Under the pieces are notes generated by a model. The model saw only the letters and a program-made list of their open reading frames with translations. It had not been told where the DNA came from and did no database searches. The position numbers and the translations under genes are program-made. From Amycolatopsis sp. WAC 01376 (GTDB lineage: Bacteria; Actinomycetota; Actinomycetes; Mycobacteriales; Pseudonocardiaceae), in assembly GCF_003947415.1 (NCBI RefSeq), contig NZ_QHKL01000001.1, positions 372,001-436,000 on the forward strand: a stretch of 64,000 bases of DNA, in the 5' to 3' direction. Of the stretch, positions 24,971-33,214 are shown piece after piece (position 1 is the stretch's first letter; each line of letters begins with the position of its first letter).

Positions 24971-27658
24971 CTAGGTGAGTGTCCTGGGCCGGATCGCGTT
25001 GGCCTTGTCGACGAGTTCGACTCGCTGGTCGACGGTCCCGGCCAGGCGGGCGAGGGTCCGGTAGCAGCGCTCGAGCCCGAACCGCAGGTCTCGTTCGTCC
25101 AGTGCGCAGCCCAGCACCTTCGCGCCCGGCGTCGGCTGGTTCTGCGAGTTGAGCCAGCCGTGGGCCGCTTCGAGCACCTCCGCCGACAAACGGGTGCGGC
25201 GTTCGGCGTCGAGCTGCAACCGCTCCAGGCGCGTCGAGGCGTCGACGAGATCCCGCTCGGACACCATCACCGGGTCCTTGCCGCCGCCGTTGATCCTGGT
25301 CTTGATCTTGATCGCGGCCACCTGCGCCGCGACGTAGTGCGACGAGGACGCCGGGACGGCTTCGAGCACCTCGATCGCGCTGGCCCTGGCGCCCTGCGCG
25401 AGGTACACGCGAGCGAGGCCGAAGGCGGCGCTGACGTACGACCGGTCCGTTCGCCACACCAGCTCGTAGTAGCGCGCGGCGCCGAAATAGTCCCCGACCC
25501 CTTCCGCGCTGACGGCCAAGGCCAGCTTCGGCGCGATCTCGCCCGGAAGGTCGTCGTACACCGCTTCGAACGCGACGTGCGCGACGCGGGACCGTCCGCC
25601 GGCGAGCTCGATCAGGCCGCGGTACCAGTCGATCCGCCAGTCGTGCGGGAAACCGGCCTTGATCGCGAGGTACTGCGCGGCCTGCAACTGCCGCTGCGCC
25701 TCGACCAGTTCACCGAGCTCGATGCGGGCCCGGACGATGCGCAACCGGACCTCGATCGACTCACGCGGTGCCCCGGCCAGCGACTCGATGGCGCCCTTGG
25801 GATCGAGGGCGACCGTCGACGCGAGCACGCCTGCCGCCGGGTCGTCAGTGTCGACCTGCGGGATCGGCAGGCCCGAGACCACCTCACCCGGATCCGGCAG
25901 CGGCACGCTCCCGCCGTGCTCCGGAACGACCATGTCGACACCGAACGTGCGGGTCTCCGGGCCGAAGACGGTCGAAGCACCGGGGCGCGGTTTCCCGGTG
26001 CCCAGCGCCATGATCTCGCGGAGCACACCGGTCAGCTGGTCGGCCATCTCCTCGGCCGCGATGAACCGGCGGTCCGGGTCGGAATGCGTGGCACGCTTCA
26101 GGAAACGGTAGTACGAAACGAAAAGCGCGAACAACGGGACGACGTCCGGGCCGGGCAAGGTCGTCTTGTACTTGCTGGTGTAGCCCGAGAACTCGAAGCT
26201 GAGGACGGCGAGCGTGCGGCCGACCGTGTACAGATCCGATGCCACCGAAGCGCCGTGGGTCGCCAGTTCGGGCGCGCTGTAGCCGGTGGTGAAGAACAGT
26301 GGGCTCTCGTAGTCGTCGACACGGCGGACCGCGCCGAGGTCGATCAGCTTGAGCTGCTCGTGCGTCTGGATGACGTTGTCGGGCTTGAGGTCGCAGTACA
26401 GCAGGTTCTGGCTGTGCAGGTAACCCATGGCGGGCAGGATCTCCAGCCCGTAGGCGATCACCTGGCCGATCGGCAACGGCTCCGGGCGCTTCGTCTCGCG
26501 GTGGTGCGCGAGCGCGAGCTGCCGCAGCGACTGGCCGCCGACGTACTCCATGACGATGTACCCGACCGAATTGCCGGTGTCGCCGTCCGGATGCTGCACG
26601 AAGTTGTGGATCTTGACGATGTTGGGATGCTCGACCTCGGCGAGGAACCGCTGCTCGTTCGCGGCGGCCGCCATCGCGGTGGCGTCACCGGTGTCGATCA
26701 GGCCCTTGAGCACCACCCAGCGGTCGCTGACGTTGTGGTCCTGCGCGAGGTAGATCCAGCCGAGCCCGCCGTACGCGAGCGCGCCGAGCACCTCGTACTG
26801 GCCGCCGACGATCTCGTTCGGCCGCAGCTTCGGGACGAAGGAGAACGGGTTCCCGCACTTCTCGCAGTTGCCCTCTGGTGAACCGGGTTCACCGTCCTTG
26901 CCGCGGCCGACCTTGGCACTGCAGTTGCCGCAGAAGCGTTTCTCCTCCGACACCATCGGGTTCTCGAGGACCGCGGACGCCGGGTCGCGATACGGCACCT
27001 GCGGGACGTCGACGAGCCCGGCGCCGAGACGGCCGCGACGCGAGGTGCGGGACGACGTCCGGCGCGCGGTGCCGGGGAACGAACCCGTGCCCGTGCCCGT
27101 TCCCGTGCCGGTTCCGGTGCCCCGGCTGCCCGATCCGGTGCCGGTGCCGGTCCCCCGGCTTTCGCTGGACCGTTCGGGGAGGACGCTTTCCGTACCCGGA
27201 TCCGGCAGCGGCCCCGGGCCGTTGTCGACGCGCGGCGTCGGCGGCATGATGCTCTGCGTCTCCGGCGTCGGCGAGGAGAGCACGCTGGTCGGCTGCGGCG
27301 CGTCGGCGGGCGCCTGCCACGCCGGGCGGACGACCTGGGTCTGCGGGCTCACCGGGGCCATGTCACCCGGCGGACGCGTCGGATCCTCCGCGCCGGGGAT
27401 CGGCCGCTGCTGGCCGCGCGGCGGCGTCTGCGGACGCTGGACCGGGGCGTGATAGATCGTGCGCTCGGCGTCCTTCTCCGGCTCGGGCTGCTGCTTCGGC
27501 CGCGGAGGCTCGTTGAGATCGAGCCTGCCGGAAATGGACGGTTCGGGCGTTTCCCAGCGGACCGGCGCCGGCGGCGTCCAGGAGGCGGGCTCCGCCTCGC
27601 GATCCGGCGTGGCGTCGTCCGGCGCTGCGTGCCGAGGACGGCGCGGCTCTTCCGACAC
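24971..27658 (-). CDS. pknG: Serine/threonine protein kinase PknG
   Basis: An 895-residue soluble kinase that, in mycobacteria, phosphorylates GarA and controls glutamate/2-oxoglutarate metabolism. A disordered N-terminus holds a Gly-Thr repeat (about 169-192). The rubredoxin-like module has Cys243/Cys246 and Cys265/Cys268. The kinase has Lys318, the non-RD catalytic loop YCDLKPDN (Asp423) and DLG (440-442). A C-terminal TPR domain (about 600-890) follows. It is longer than mycobacterial PknG (about 750 aa) because of the N-terminal extension. Normally coupled to glnX-glnH; here an ESX cassette separates them. Confidence 0.96.
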   Translation of the reverse strand: MSEEPRRPRHAAPDDATPDREAEPASWTPPAPVRWETPEPSISGRLDLNEPPRPKQQPEPEKDAERTIYHAPVQRPQTPPRGQQRPIPGAEDPTRPPGDMAPVSPQTQVVRPAWQAPADAPQPTSVLSSPTPETQSIMPPTPRVDNGPGPLPDPGTESVLPERSSESRGTGTGTGSGSRGTGTGTGTGTGTGSFPGTARRTSSRTSRRGRLGAGLVDVPQVPYRDPASAVLENPMVSEEKRFCGNCSAKVGRGKDGEPGSPEGNCEKCGNPFSFVPKLRPNEIVGGQYEVLGALAYGGLGWIYLAQDHNVSDRWVVLKGLIDTGDATAMAAAANEQRFLAEVEHPNIVKIHNFVQHPDGDTGNSVGYIVMEYVGGQSLRQLALAHHRETKRPEPLPIGQVIAYGLEILPAMGYLHSQNLLYCDLKPDNVIQTHEQLKLIDLGAVRRVDDYESPLFFTTGYSAPELATHGASVASDLYTVGRTLAVLSFEFSGYTSKYKTTLPGPDVVPLFALFVSYYRFLKRATHSDPDRRFIAAEEMADQLTGVLREIMALGTGKPRPGASTVFGPETRTFGVDMVVPEHGGSVPLPDPGEVVSGLPIPQVDTDDPAAGVLASTVALDPKGAIESLAGAPRESIEVRLRIVRARIELGELVEAQRQLQAAQYLAIKAGFPHDWRIDWYRGLIELAGGRSRVAHVAFEAVYDDLPGEIAPKLALAVSAEGVGDYFGAARYYELVWRTDRSYVSAAFGLARVYLAQGARASAIEVLEAVPASSSHYVAAQVAAIKIKTRINGGGKDPVMVSERDLVDASTRLERLQLDAERRTRLSAEVLEAAHGWLNSQNQPTPGAKVLGCALDERDLRFGLERCYRTLARLAGTVDQRVELVDKANAIRPRTLT

Positions 27659-27793
27659 TGGTACCTCCCGAAATCCCCGCGACAGCGTCAGACCTGATCC
27701 TAGACGTGAGCAGGCAGGTCGTGCCCGCGCCGGGTCGAACCCGCTACGGTGCGAGAGAGAACCGATTCAGCAGGTGATGAGGGGGAGGGACCG

Positions 27794-28546
27794 GTGCCTG
27801 CGTCATTTTCGATGTCGATGGCCCAGCTCGACGTCATACTCGAAGAACTCGGGCTCGGCAGATTCGTGCTGCCCTACGAAATCCCGACCGTCGGAACCAC
27901 CTTCACGGAACGCGAGCGGCACTGCGAAGAAATCTGGGCCGAGCTGGCCGATCGAGGCTTCGCCCGCGACCGCGAACTCCTGCGCGACCACGAACAGACA
28001 CTCCGGCTCTGGGCCACCGGGGACTTCGTCGTCACCATGGAGGCGCACGAAGTCGAGCAGGACGCCGAATACCTCTACCGGGGCGCTTGGAACAGCAGTC
28101 TCGGCGTCGTGAGCCAGCAACGCGGATTCGACATCCTCTTCGAGCCGGTCTACCCCGAACAGGTCGTCGCGACCCTGCTCGGTTACCTGCCGTCACTCCA
28201 GCCGTTCCCCGGACGGGTGACGACGTCCAGCACCCTCCCGCCGTCCAAACGACCGGACGACCCGTTCGACGAGGACCCGAACAACCTCCGCCTCGGCGCC
28301 GCCGGCCGCTTCTTCGAACACCCGCTCGCGCGACTGGGCACGATCAGCCTCACCCTGCGCGACGACCGGGGCAAACCGCAGCAGAAGAGCGTCCAGTGGT
28401 TCGACAGCGTCCAGGGCCGCTTCATGCTCACCACCGACCGCTTCCCCGACGGCGAAGTGCGCCGCACGTTCACCCCGACGAGTGGCTCCCACCTGGCACG
28501 ATGGGTCCACGACCTGGTCGAAGCCGCCCGCGTCGGCAGCGCGTGA
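27794..28546 (+). CDS. espG: ESX secretion-associated protein EspG
   Basis: A 250-residue cytosolic chaperone of type VII secretion, known in mycobacteria to bind PE-PPE substrates and deliver them to the membrane machine. The EspG fold is suggested by MSMAQLDVILEELGLG, the RERHCEEIWAELADRG helix, DILFEPVYPEQVVATLLGYL and the C-terminal LARWVHDLVEAAR. The GTG at 27794 is chosen for its GGGGGAGGGA site; longer starts are out of keeping with the family. It begins a five-to-six gene plus-strand cassette divergent from pknG. No ESX core genes are in the window. Confidence 0.85.
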   Translation: MPASFSMSMAQLDVILEELGLGRFVLPYEIPTVGTTFTERERHCEEIWAELADRGFARDRELLRDHEQTLRLWATGDFVVTMEAHEVEQDAEYLYRGAWNSSLGVVSQQRGFDILFEPVYPEQVVATLLGYLPSLQPFPGRVTTSSTLPPSKRPDDPFDEDPNNLRLGAAGRFFEHPLARLGTISLTLRDDRGKPQQKSVQWFDSVQGRFMLTTDRFPDGEVRRTFTPTSGSHLARWVHDLVEAARVGSA

Positions 28547-28640
28547 TCCTCGCCGGAAGGCGGGCTTCGAGGCCGTTCCCGCTGATATCGTGATCTGACG
28601 AGCGCTACGAGTAACCGGGACTTGGTACAGGGGAGAGACC

Positions 28641-29057
28641 ATGACTGACGGCACCGGCGGACCGCCGGGCAACTTCTCGGACATCCTGGGCGACTTCTCG
28701 GCGCAGGCCGACCGGATGGTGAAGGCCGCGAAGGACGGGGACTTCAAGGTCAGCGAAGAGGCCGGGGAGGCGCTGAAGACCGCCATCAACGATTACATCA
28801 CCGACTGGGCATACAACCAGATCCGGTTCCAACGTCTTACGGAAACGCCCAAGTTGGGTACTGGCCCGTTCGCGCAGCAAGTCGGCCAGCACGCGATCCT
28901 GGTGGCTGACGGCGACGAGTTGTCAGCCAAGACTCAGCTTGACGCGTTGCGCGATGTCCTCAACCGCGCCGAAGAAGCCATCAATCTTGCCAAGTCCAAG
29001 TATTTACAGCGAGACACCGCCAACGCCGACCAGCTGAAATCTCTCCAAAAGGACTGA
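28641..29057 (+). CDS. Small helical protein, candidate type VII secretion substrate
   Basis: A 138-residue soluble protein, predicted mostly helical with no signal peptide or membrane segment. The N-terminal half has a DFSAQADRMVKAAKDGDFKV helix, the second half LSAKTQLDALRDVLNRAEEA. Near the C-terminus YLQRD fits the YxxxD/E signal found after helical hairpins in ESX substrates. The gene lies between espG and the DUF3558 lipoproteins, starting at ATG 28641 behind GGGGAGAGA. The family is unknown; the substrate role is inferred. Confidence 0.7.
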   Translation: MTDGTGGPPGNFSDILGDFSAQADRMVKAAKDGDFKVSEEAGEALKTAINDYITDWAYNQIRFQRLTETPKLGTGPFAQQVGQHAILVADGDELSAKTQLDALRDVLNRAEEAINLAKSKYLQRDTANADQLKSLQKD

Positions 29058-29068
29058 CAAAGATCGAC

Positions 29069-29620
29069 ATGATCACGAAATCACAGAGCCTGCTCGTCGT
29101 CTCTTTGTCGGCCCTGCTCGCTGTCGGACTTTCCGCCTGCTCCACAGAGAACCCCGGCAACGCCACACCTGTGCAGACGCAGCCCGGTGGAACGTCGGTA
29201 TCGGCGAGCACCGCACCTGAGGACGTCTTCGGAAAGCTGAAAGCCTGCGACCTGCTGGAGCCGACGAGCACAGCCAAGGGCTTCGACCCACCTGCCGAAG
29301 AAACCTACGAGAGCGACAACGGCTGCGGCACACGGAAGTACGGGTACGGCTCGGTGACCCTTTACCTCGTTCCCGAGGCCGGGATCGACCAACTGTCTGC
29401 CGGCCAAGGAACCAAAATCCCGACGAAGGTCGGTGAACGGGACGCGGTCGAAATCCCTGGAGACGCTGGCAAACAGGCCTGCACGGTGGCGATCGCCGTC
29501 ACCCCGAACGCCCGGATGACGGCATCGACCGGTCTGAACAAGGGAACCAACGAAGAAGCCTGCGCGCTCTCCCGCGAGATCGCGACGGCCGCTGAACCGA
29601 AGCTGCCCAAGGGAAGCTGA
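29069..29620 (+). CDS. DUF3558 lipoprotein, copy 1 of 3
   Basis: A 183-residue exported lipoprotein. The signal peptide ends in the lipobox GLSAC; the mature DUF3558 domain includes KLKACDLLEPTSTAKGF, the ESDNGC motif and a C-terminal CALSREIATAAEPKLP. DUF3558 proteins are actinobacterial cell-envelope proteins of unknown function, often near ESX genes. Its last 210 bp are almost identical to copy 3 but not to copy 2. The stop overlaps the start of copy 2 (TGATG). Confidence 0.9.
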   Translation: MITKSQSLLVVSLSALLAVGLSACSTENPGNATPVQTQPGGTSVSASTAPEDVFGKLKACDLLEPTSTAKGFDPPAEETYESDNGCGTRKYGYGSVTLYLVPEAGIDQLSAGQGTKIPTKVGERDAVEIPGDAGKQACTVAIAVTPNARMTASTGLNKGTNEEACALSREIATAAEPKLPKGS

Positions 29621-30156
29621 TGATGTCTCGTGTCCGCCTTGGTTCGCTGATCGCGGTACTCGCGGTTGCGGCGAGTGGCTGCTCGTCGGAGCTTCCAGGC
29701 AGCGCCATCGCCTCGGAACCGAGCGTGGCACCGGCGAACTCGGACAGCCGGCCAGCCGAGGTATTCGGTGACCTCAAAGCATGCGACCTTCTCGAGCCGA
29801 CCACGACTCCCAAAGGTTTCGATGCGCCAGTCGTCGAGACAGCCGAGAGCGATAATGGATGTGCGGCTCAAAGACGCGGCTACGCCTCCGTGAGCATCTA
29901 CCTCGTCCCCGAAGCCGGGATCGACCAGCTGTCTCCAGGACAAGGAACCAAGATTCCGACGAAGGTCGGCGGCCGTGAGGCCGTGGAAATTCCCGGCGAC
30001 TCCGGGACTGAAGCCTGCACGGTGGCGATCGCCGTCACTCCCAACGCCAGGATGACCGCATCGACGTCCCTCAACGAGGGCACGAACGAAGAAGCGTGTG
30101 TTCTCGCCAGGGAACTGGCCGTCGCCGCTGAGCCCAAGCTCCCCAGGGTGGGCTGA
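29620..30156 (+). CDS. DUF3558 lipoprotein, copy 2 of 3
   Basis: A 178-residue lipoprotein with lipobox AASGC and the DUF3558 pattern DLKACDLLEPTTTPKGF, ESDNGC and CVLARELAVAAEPKLP. The N-terminal half is closest to copy 3, whereas the C-terminal half has diverged from copies 1 and 3. It is translationally coupled at both ends (TGATG overlaps). A second ATG directly follows the first. Confidence 0.9.
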   Translation: MMSRVRLGSLIAVLAVAASGCSSELPGSAIASEPSVAPANSDSRPAEVFGDLKACDLLEPTTTPKGFDAPVVETAESDNGCAAQRRGYASVSIYLVPEAGIDQLSPGQGTKIPTKVGGREAVEIPGDSGTEACTVAIAVTPNARMTASTSLNEGTNEEACVLARELAVAAEPKLPRVG

Positions 30157-30695
30157 TGTCCGTTCGCCCTCGCTCTCTGATCGCGCTGATCGCAGCACTC
30201 GCGATCGCGGCGAGTGGCTGCTCGCCTGAGCTTCCAGGCAGTGCCGTCGCCTCGGGACCTAACGCGGCCCCGGCGAAGTCGGACAACCGGTCAGGCGATG
30301 TGTTCGGGAACCTGAAGGCTTGCGACCTGCTTGGGGCGACCACGACGCCCAAAGGCTTCGAGCCACCCGTCGTCGAGACAGCCGAGAGCGACAACGGCTG
30401 CGCGACGCGCAAGAGACGTTACGGGTCCGCGCGGCTATATCTCGTCTCGGAGGCAGGAATCGATCAACTGTCCGCCGGTCAAGGAACCAAAATCCCGACG
30501 AAGGTCGGTGAACGCGACGCGGTCGAAATCCCTGGAGACGCTGGCAAACAGGCCTGCACGGTGGCGATCGCCGTCACCCCGAACGCCCGGATGACGGCAT
30601 CGACCGGTCTGAACAAGGGAACCAACGAAGAAGCCTGCGCGCTCTCCCGCGAGATCGCGATGGCTGCTGAACCGAAGCTGCCTAGAGGCAACTGA
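30156..30695 (+). CDS. DUF3558 lipoprotein, copy 3 of 3 (mosaic)
   Basis: A 179-residue lipoprotein with lipobox AASGC. The first 100 residues resemble copy 2 (ELPGSAVAS, TTTPKGFEPPVVETAESDN), whereas from about residue 105 onward the DNA is nearly identical to copy 1. This is the signature of a gene-conversion patch. It overlaps copy 2 by TGATG and precedes the PPE/WXG-like gene by 19 bp. Confidence 0.9.
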   Translation: MSVRPRSLIALIAALAIAASGCSPELPGSAVASGPNAAPAKSDNRSGDVFGNLKACDLLGATTTPKGFEPPVVETAESDNGCATRKRRYGSARLYLVSEAGIDQLSAGQGTKIPTKVGERDAVEIPGDAGKQACTVAIAVTPNARMTASTGLNKGTNEEACALSREIAMAAEPKLPRGN

Positions 30696-30714
30696 CTACG
30701 GAACGAGAGGGACC

Positions 30715-32202
30715 ATGGTCAACGTCGGGCAAGACGACTTCGACAGCAAGTTTTCGGCGATGGGCAACACCGGCCGGACGTACGAGGCCAAGCGGTACTC
30801 CGAAACGTACGAGGAGGTCAACGCGGGTCCGGGCGGCAACTCCCTGACGGCGAGGCTGACGGCTGAAGCGAAGGCGGGGCAGTACTCGGCCGATCAGGCT
30901 GCGGCGCTGGCGCAAGGCCAGCAGTTCCGCGCCGGGCTCAATCCGTCGGAACAGCGCTATGAAGCCGTCCCACACGGCGAGCTGAAGAACATGGTCACGC
31001 AGGACCTCGATCCGGGGGACATCGATGAGAAGGGGCAGCTCTGGAACAACCAGGGCAACTCGCTGAACACCTTCAGCAACGCCGTCCGTGACGCGATCGG
31101 CAAAGAGGGCGAGCATTGGCAGGGGGACGGTGCCAAGTCGGTCACCGACTTCTTCACCAACGTCAGCAAGTGGGCCGACACCGCGGGTGACGGCGCGTAT
31201 CTCGCGTCCAACCGGTTCTCCCAGTCGGCGGCCGCGGCCACCACCGCGAAGAACTCCATGCCCGAAGAGGTTCCTTTCGACCGCAACACCGAGTACAAGA
31301 ACGCCCTCGGTCAGCTCGCGTCGGGGAATTACGCGGGTGCGGTGGACACGGTCAGCAACATCTCGGCCAAGCAGGAGCAGTCGTTCCAGGCGCATCAGCA
31401 GGCCGCGCAGGTGATGCACACCTACGACCAGTCGCTCTTCGACGTCAATTCCAAGCAGCCCACGTTCGCTCCGCCGCCGGAGATGGGCGATTCGACGGCG
31501 GCGTCCGGGTTTTCCGGGGGTACCGAGGCCAAGGGCTTCAGCAGCGGTGGGCCGGGGCCCAACAGTGGTCCTGGGCCTGGGATGCCGGGGCCGGGTGGCG
31601 GGCCGAGCGGGCCGACGCCGGGGCCGGGGATCACCACGGGCGGCGGGCACACCGGGGTTTCCGGGCCGAATCAGCCGTTCGGTGGGTCGCAGGGGTCGTT
31701 CCGGCCGGGGCCGACGCCGGGGCTGGCCGCGATGAACGGGCCTGGCCCGACCGGTCTCGGGCGGCTGGGCAGCGAGCAGTATCGCGGGAAGCCCGGCCGG
31801 ACGCCGAGTGGGCCCGGGGGCAGTGCGGCGAGCCGGTTGACCGGTGGCGGCGGTGGCGGCGGGTTCGGGCGCAACGGCGGGTCGGGCAATGTCGCCGAGC
31901 GGCTCGCGGGCGGCAAGGTTTCGGCCGGTGACGCCGAAAAGCTCGCGGGCAAGGGCGGCGGGTCCGGGGCGGGCAAGCTGCCGGAGGAGCGTGTCACGCG
32001 GGGAGGTGCGGCCGCCGCGGGCAAGAGCGGCGGGCCGGGCGCCATGGGCGGGGGCGCTCCCGGTGGCAGGGGGCAGAAGGAAGAGGACAAGGAAAAGAAG
32101 GCCCCGAACTACCTGCAGGAGGAAGACGCCGACGTCTTGTTCGGCGGTTACGAAGGCGAGATGAAGCCGGTGCCGCCGGTGATCGGCGACAAGTCCCCGT
32201 AA
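30715..32202 (+). CDS. PPE/WXG-like protein with Gly/Pro-rich tail
   Basis: A 495-residue protein without signal peptide. The N-terminal helical domain (about 1-230) contains EHWQGDGAKSVTDFFTNVS, a WxG-type helical hairpin turn. A long low-complexity Gly/Pro region (about 260-460, e.g. PGPGMPGPGGGPSGPTPG) follows, and a short conserved-looking tail contains YLQEEDADVLFGGYE. The tail's YLQEE fits the YxxxD/E pattern. Layout matches actinomycete PPE-like ESX substrates, with espG four to five genes upstream. The ATG follows AGAGGGACC. Confidence 0.82.
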   Translation: MVNVGQDDFDSKFSAMGNTGRTYEAKRYSETYEEVNAGPGGNSLTARLTAEAKAGQYSADQAAALAQGQQFRAGLNPSEQRYEAVPHGELKNMVTQDLDPGDIDEKGQLWNNQGNSLNTFSNAVRDAIGKEGEHWQGDGAKSVTDFFTNVSKWADTAGDGAYLASNRFSQSAAAATTAKNSMPEEVPFDRNTEYKNALGQLASGNYAGAVDTVSNISAKQEQSFQAHQQAAQVMHTYDQSLFDVNSKQPTFAPPPEMGDSTAASGFSGGTEAKGFSSGGPGPNSGPGPGMPGPGGGPSGPTPGPGITTGGGHTGVSGPNQPFGGSQGSFRPGPTPGLAAMNGPGPTGLGRLGSEQYRGKPGRTPSGPGGSAASRLTGGGGGGGFGRNGGSGNVAERLAGGKVSAGDAEKLAGKGGGSGAGKLPEERVTRGGAAAAGKSGGPGAMGGGAPGGRGQKEEDKEKKAPNYLQEEDADVLFGGYEGEMKPVPPVIGDKSP

Positions 32203-32209
32203 GCAGAAG

Positions 32210-32242
32210 CGGGCCGTTCGGAAGCGAATCCCGAACGGCCCG
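32210..32242. terminator. Bidirectional hairpin between PPE-like gene and glnH
   Basis: Perfect 12-bp arms (32210-32221 and 32231-32242) with a 9-nt loop lie in the 43-bp gap between convergent stops. A classic shared terminator position, without long T-runs. Confidence 0.8.
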
Positions 32243-32245
32243 TTC

Positions 32246-33214
32246 TCACTTGTACACCGCCGCGGGCGGCGTCCCGCCTTCGAGTTTGTTCCCGATCCAT
32301 TTCGCGTAGATCGACTGCCACGCGCCGCCGCGCACGTTCTCCAGCACGGCGTTCACGTACCGCACCATGTCCTCGTTCTCCTTCGGGACACCGATACCGT
32401 AGTTCTCCTCGGTGAACCGGTTCCCCACGATCTTCAGCGTCGGGTCCTGCGCGAGCATCCCGGCGAGGATGACGTCGTCCGTGGACACGGCCTCGACCTG
32501 CTTCTGCTGCAGCATCACCAGGCAGTCGGACCAGTTGTCCACCGAGACCGGCACCGGCTTCGAGGGATCCGACGCGATCTTCGTCAGCGAGGTCGACGTC
32601 TTGGTCGCGCACACCCGCCGCCCGCCGAGGTCCGAAAGCTGGGTGACCTTCGAGCCGGATTCGACCAGGATCCGTTGCCCCGCCTGGTAATACGCGGTCG
32701 AGAAGTTGACCTTCTTCAGCCGGCTGCAGGTGATGCTGTAGGTCCGCACCACGATGTCGACCTGCTTCTTCTCAAGCACTTCTTCGCGCAGTTTCGACGG
32801 GATCGCCCGGAACTGCACGCGGCCTTCCGCGCTGCCGAAGATGGCCTTCGCGATCTCGTTGACCATGTCGATGTCGAAGCCTTCGAGCTGGCCAGACGTC
32901 GGATTCCGGAAACCGAACAGGAACGTCGTCTGGTCGACGCCCGCGACGAGTTTGCCGTTCTCCTTGATCTTCGCCATCGTCGAGCCGCTGGTGATCGACG
33001 TGCCGTTGGTCGGCCGCAGGCTGGCCAACGGGTTGCAGCTCGTGTCGGTCGTACCGCCACCGCCGGCGTTGTCGGCGCCGCCGACGTTCGCGGGCAACGG
33101 CGGCGCGACGTCGCCGACGGGCGCCGGGTCGACCGGCGCCCCCGCGCTGCCGCAAGCCGTCACCAGCACGAGGACCGCGCCGAGCACGGCCCCTCGCAGA
33201 CCGTTCCGTATCAC
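32246..33214 (-). CDS. glnH: Glutamate-binding lipoprotein GlnH
   Basis: A 322-residue extracytoplasmic solute-binding lipoprotein (family 3). The signal ends in the lipobox VTAC (Cys21). The ligand-binding body includes LVAGVDQTTFLFGFRNP, LEGFDIDMVNEIAKAIFG and RVQFRAIPSKLREEVLEKKQ. In mycobacteria GlnH binds glutamate or aspartate outside the cell and signals through GlnX to PknG rather than serving transport. It starts with GTG overlapping the glnX stop (GTGA). Confidence 0.93.
   Translation of the reverse strand: MIRNGLRGAVLGAVLVLVTACGSAGAPVDPAPVGDVAPPLPANVGGADNAGGGGTTDTSCNPLASLRPTNGTSITSGSTMAKIKENGKLVAGVDQTTFLFGFRNPTSGQLEGFDIDMVNEIAKAIFGSAEGRVQFRAIPSKLREEVLEKKQVDIVVRTYSITCSRLKKVNFSTAYYQAGQRILVESGSKVTQLSDLGGRRVCATKTSTSLTKIASDPSKPVPVSVDNWSDCLVMLQQKQVEAVSTDDVILAGMLAQDPTLKIVGNRFTEENYGIGVPKENEDMVRYVNAVLENVRGGAWQSIYAKWIGNKLEGGTPPAAVYK

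Noticed and set aside
24935..26881. 648-codon open frame on the plus strand opposite pknG
   Set aside because: It is antisense to a clearly recognised kinase and shows the Arg/Gly/Pro/His composition of GC-rich shadow frames, with no motif or ribosome site.
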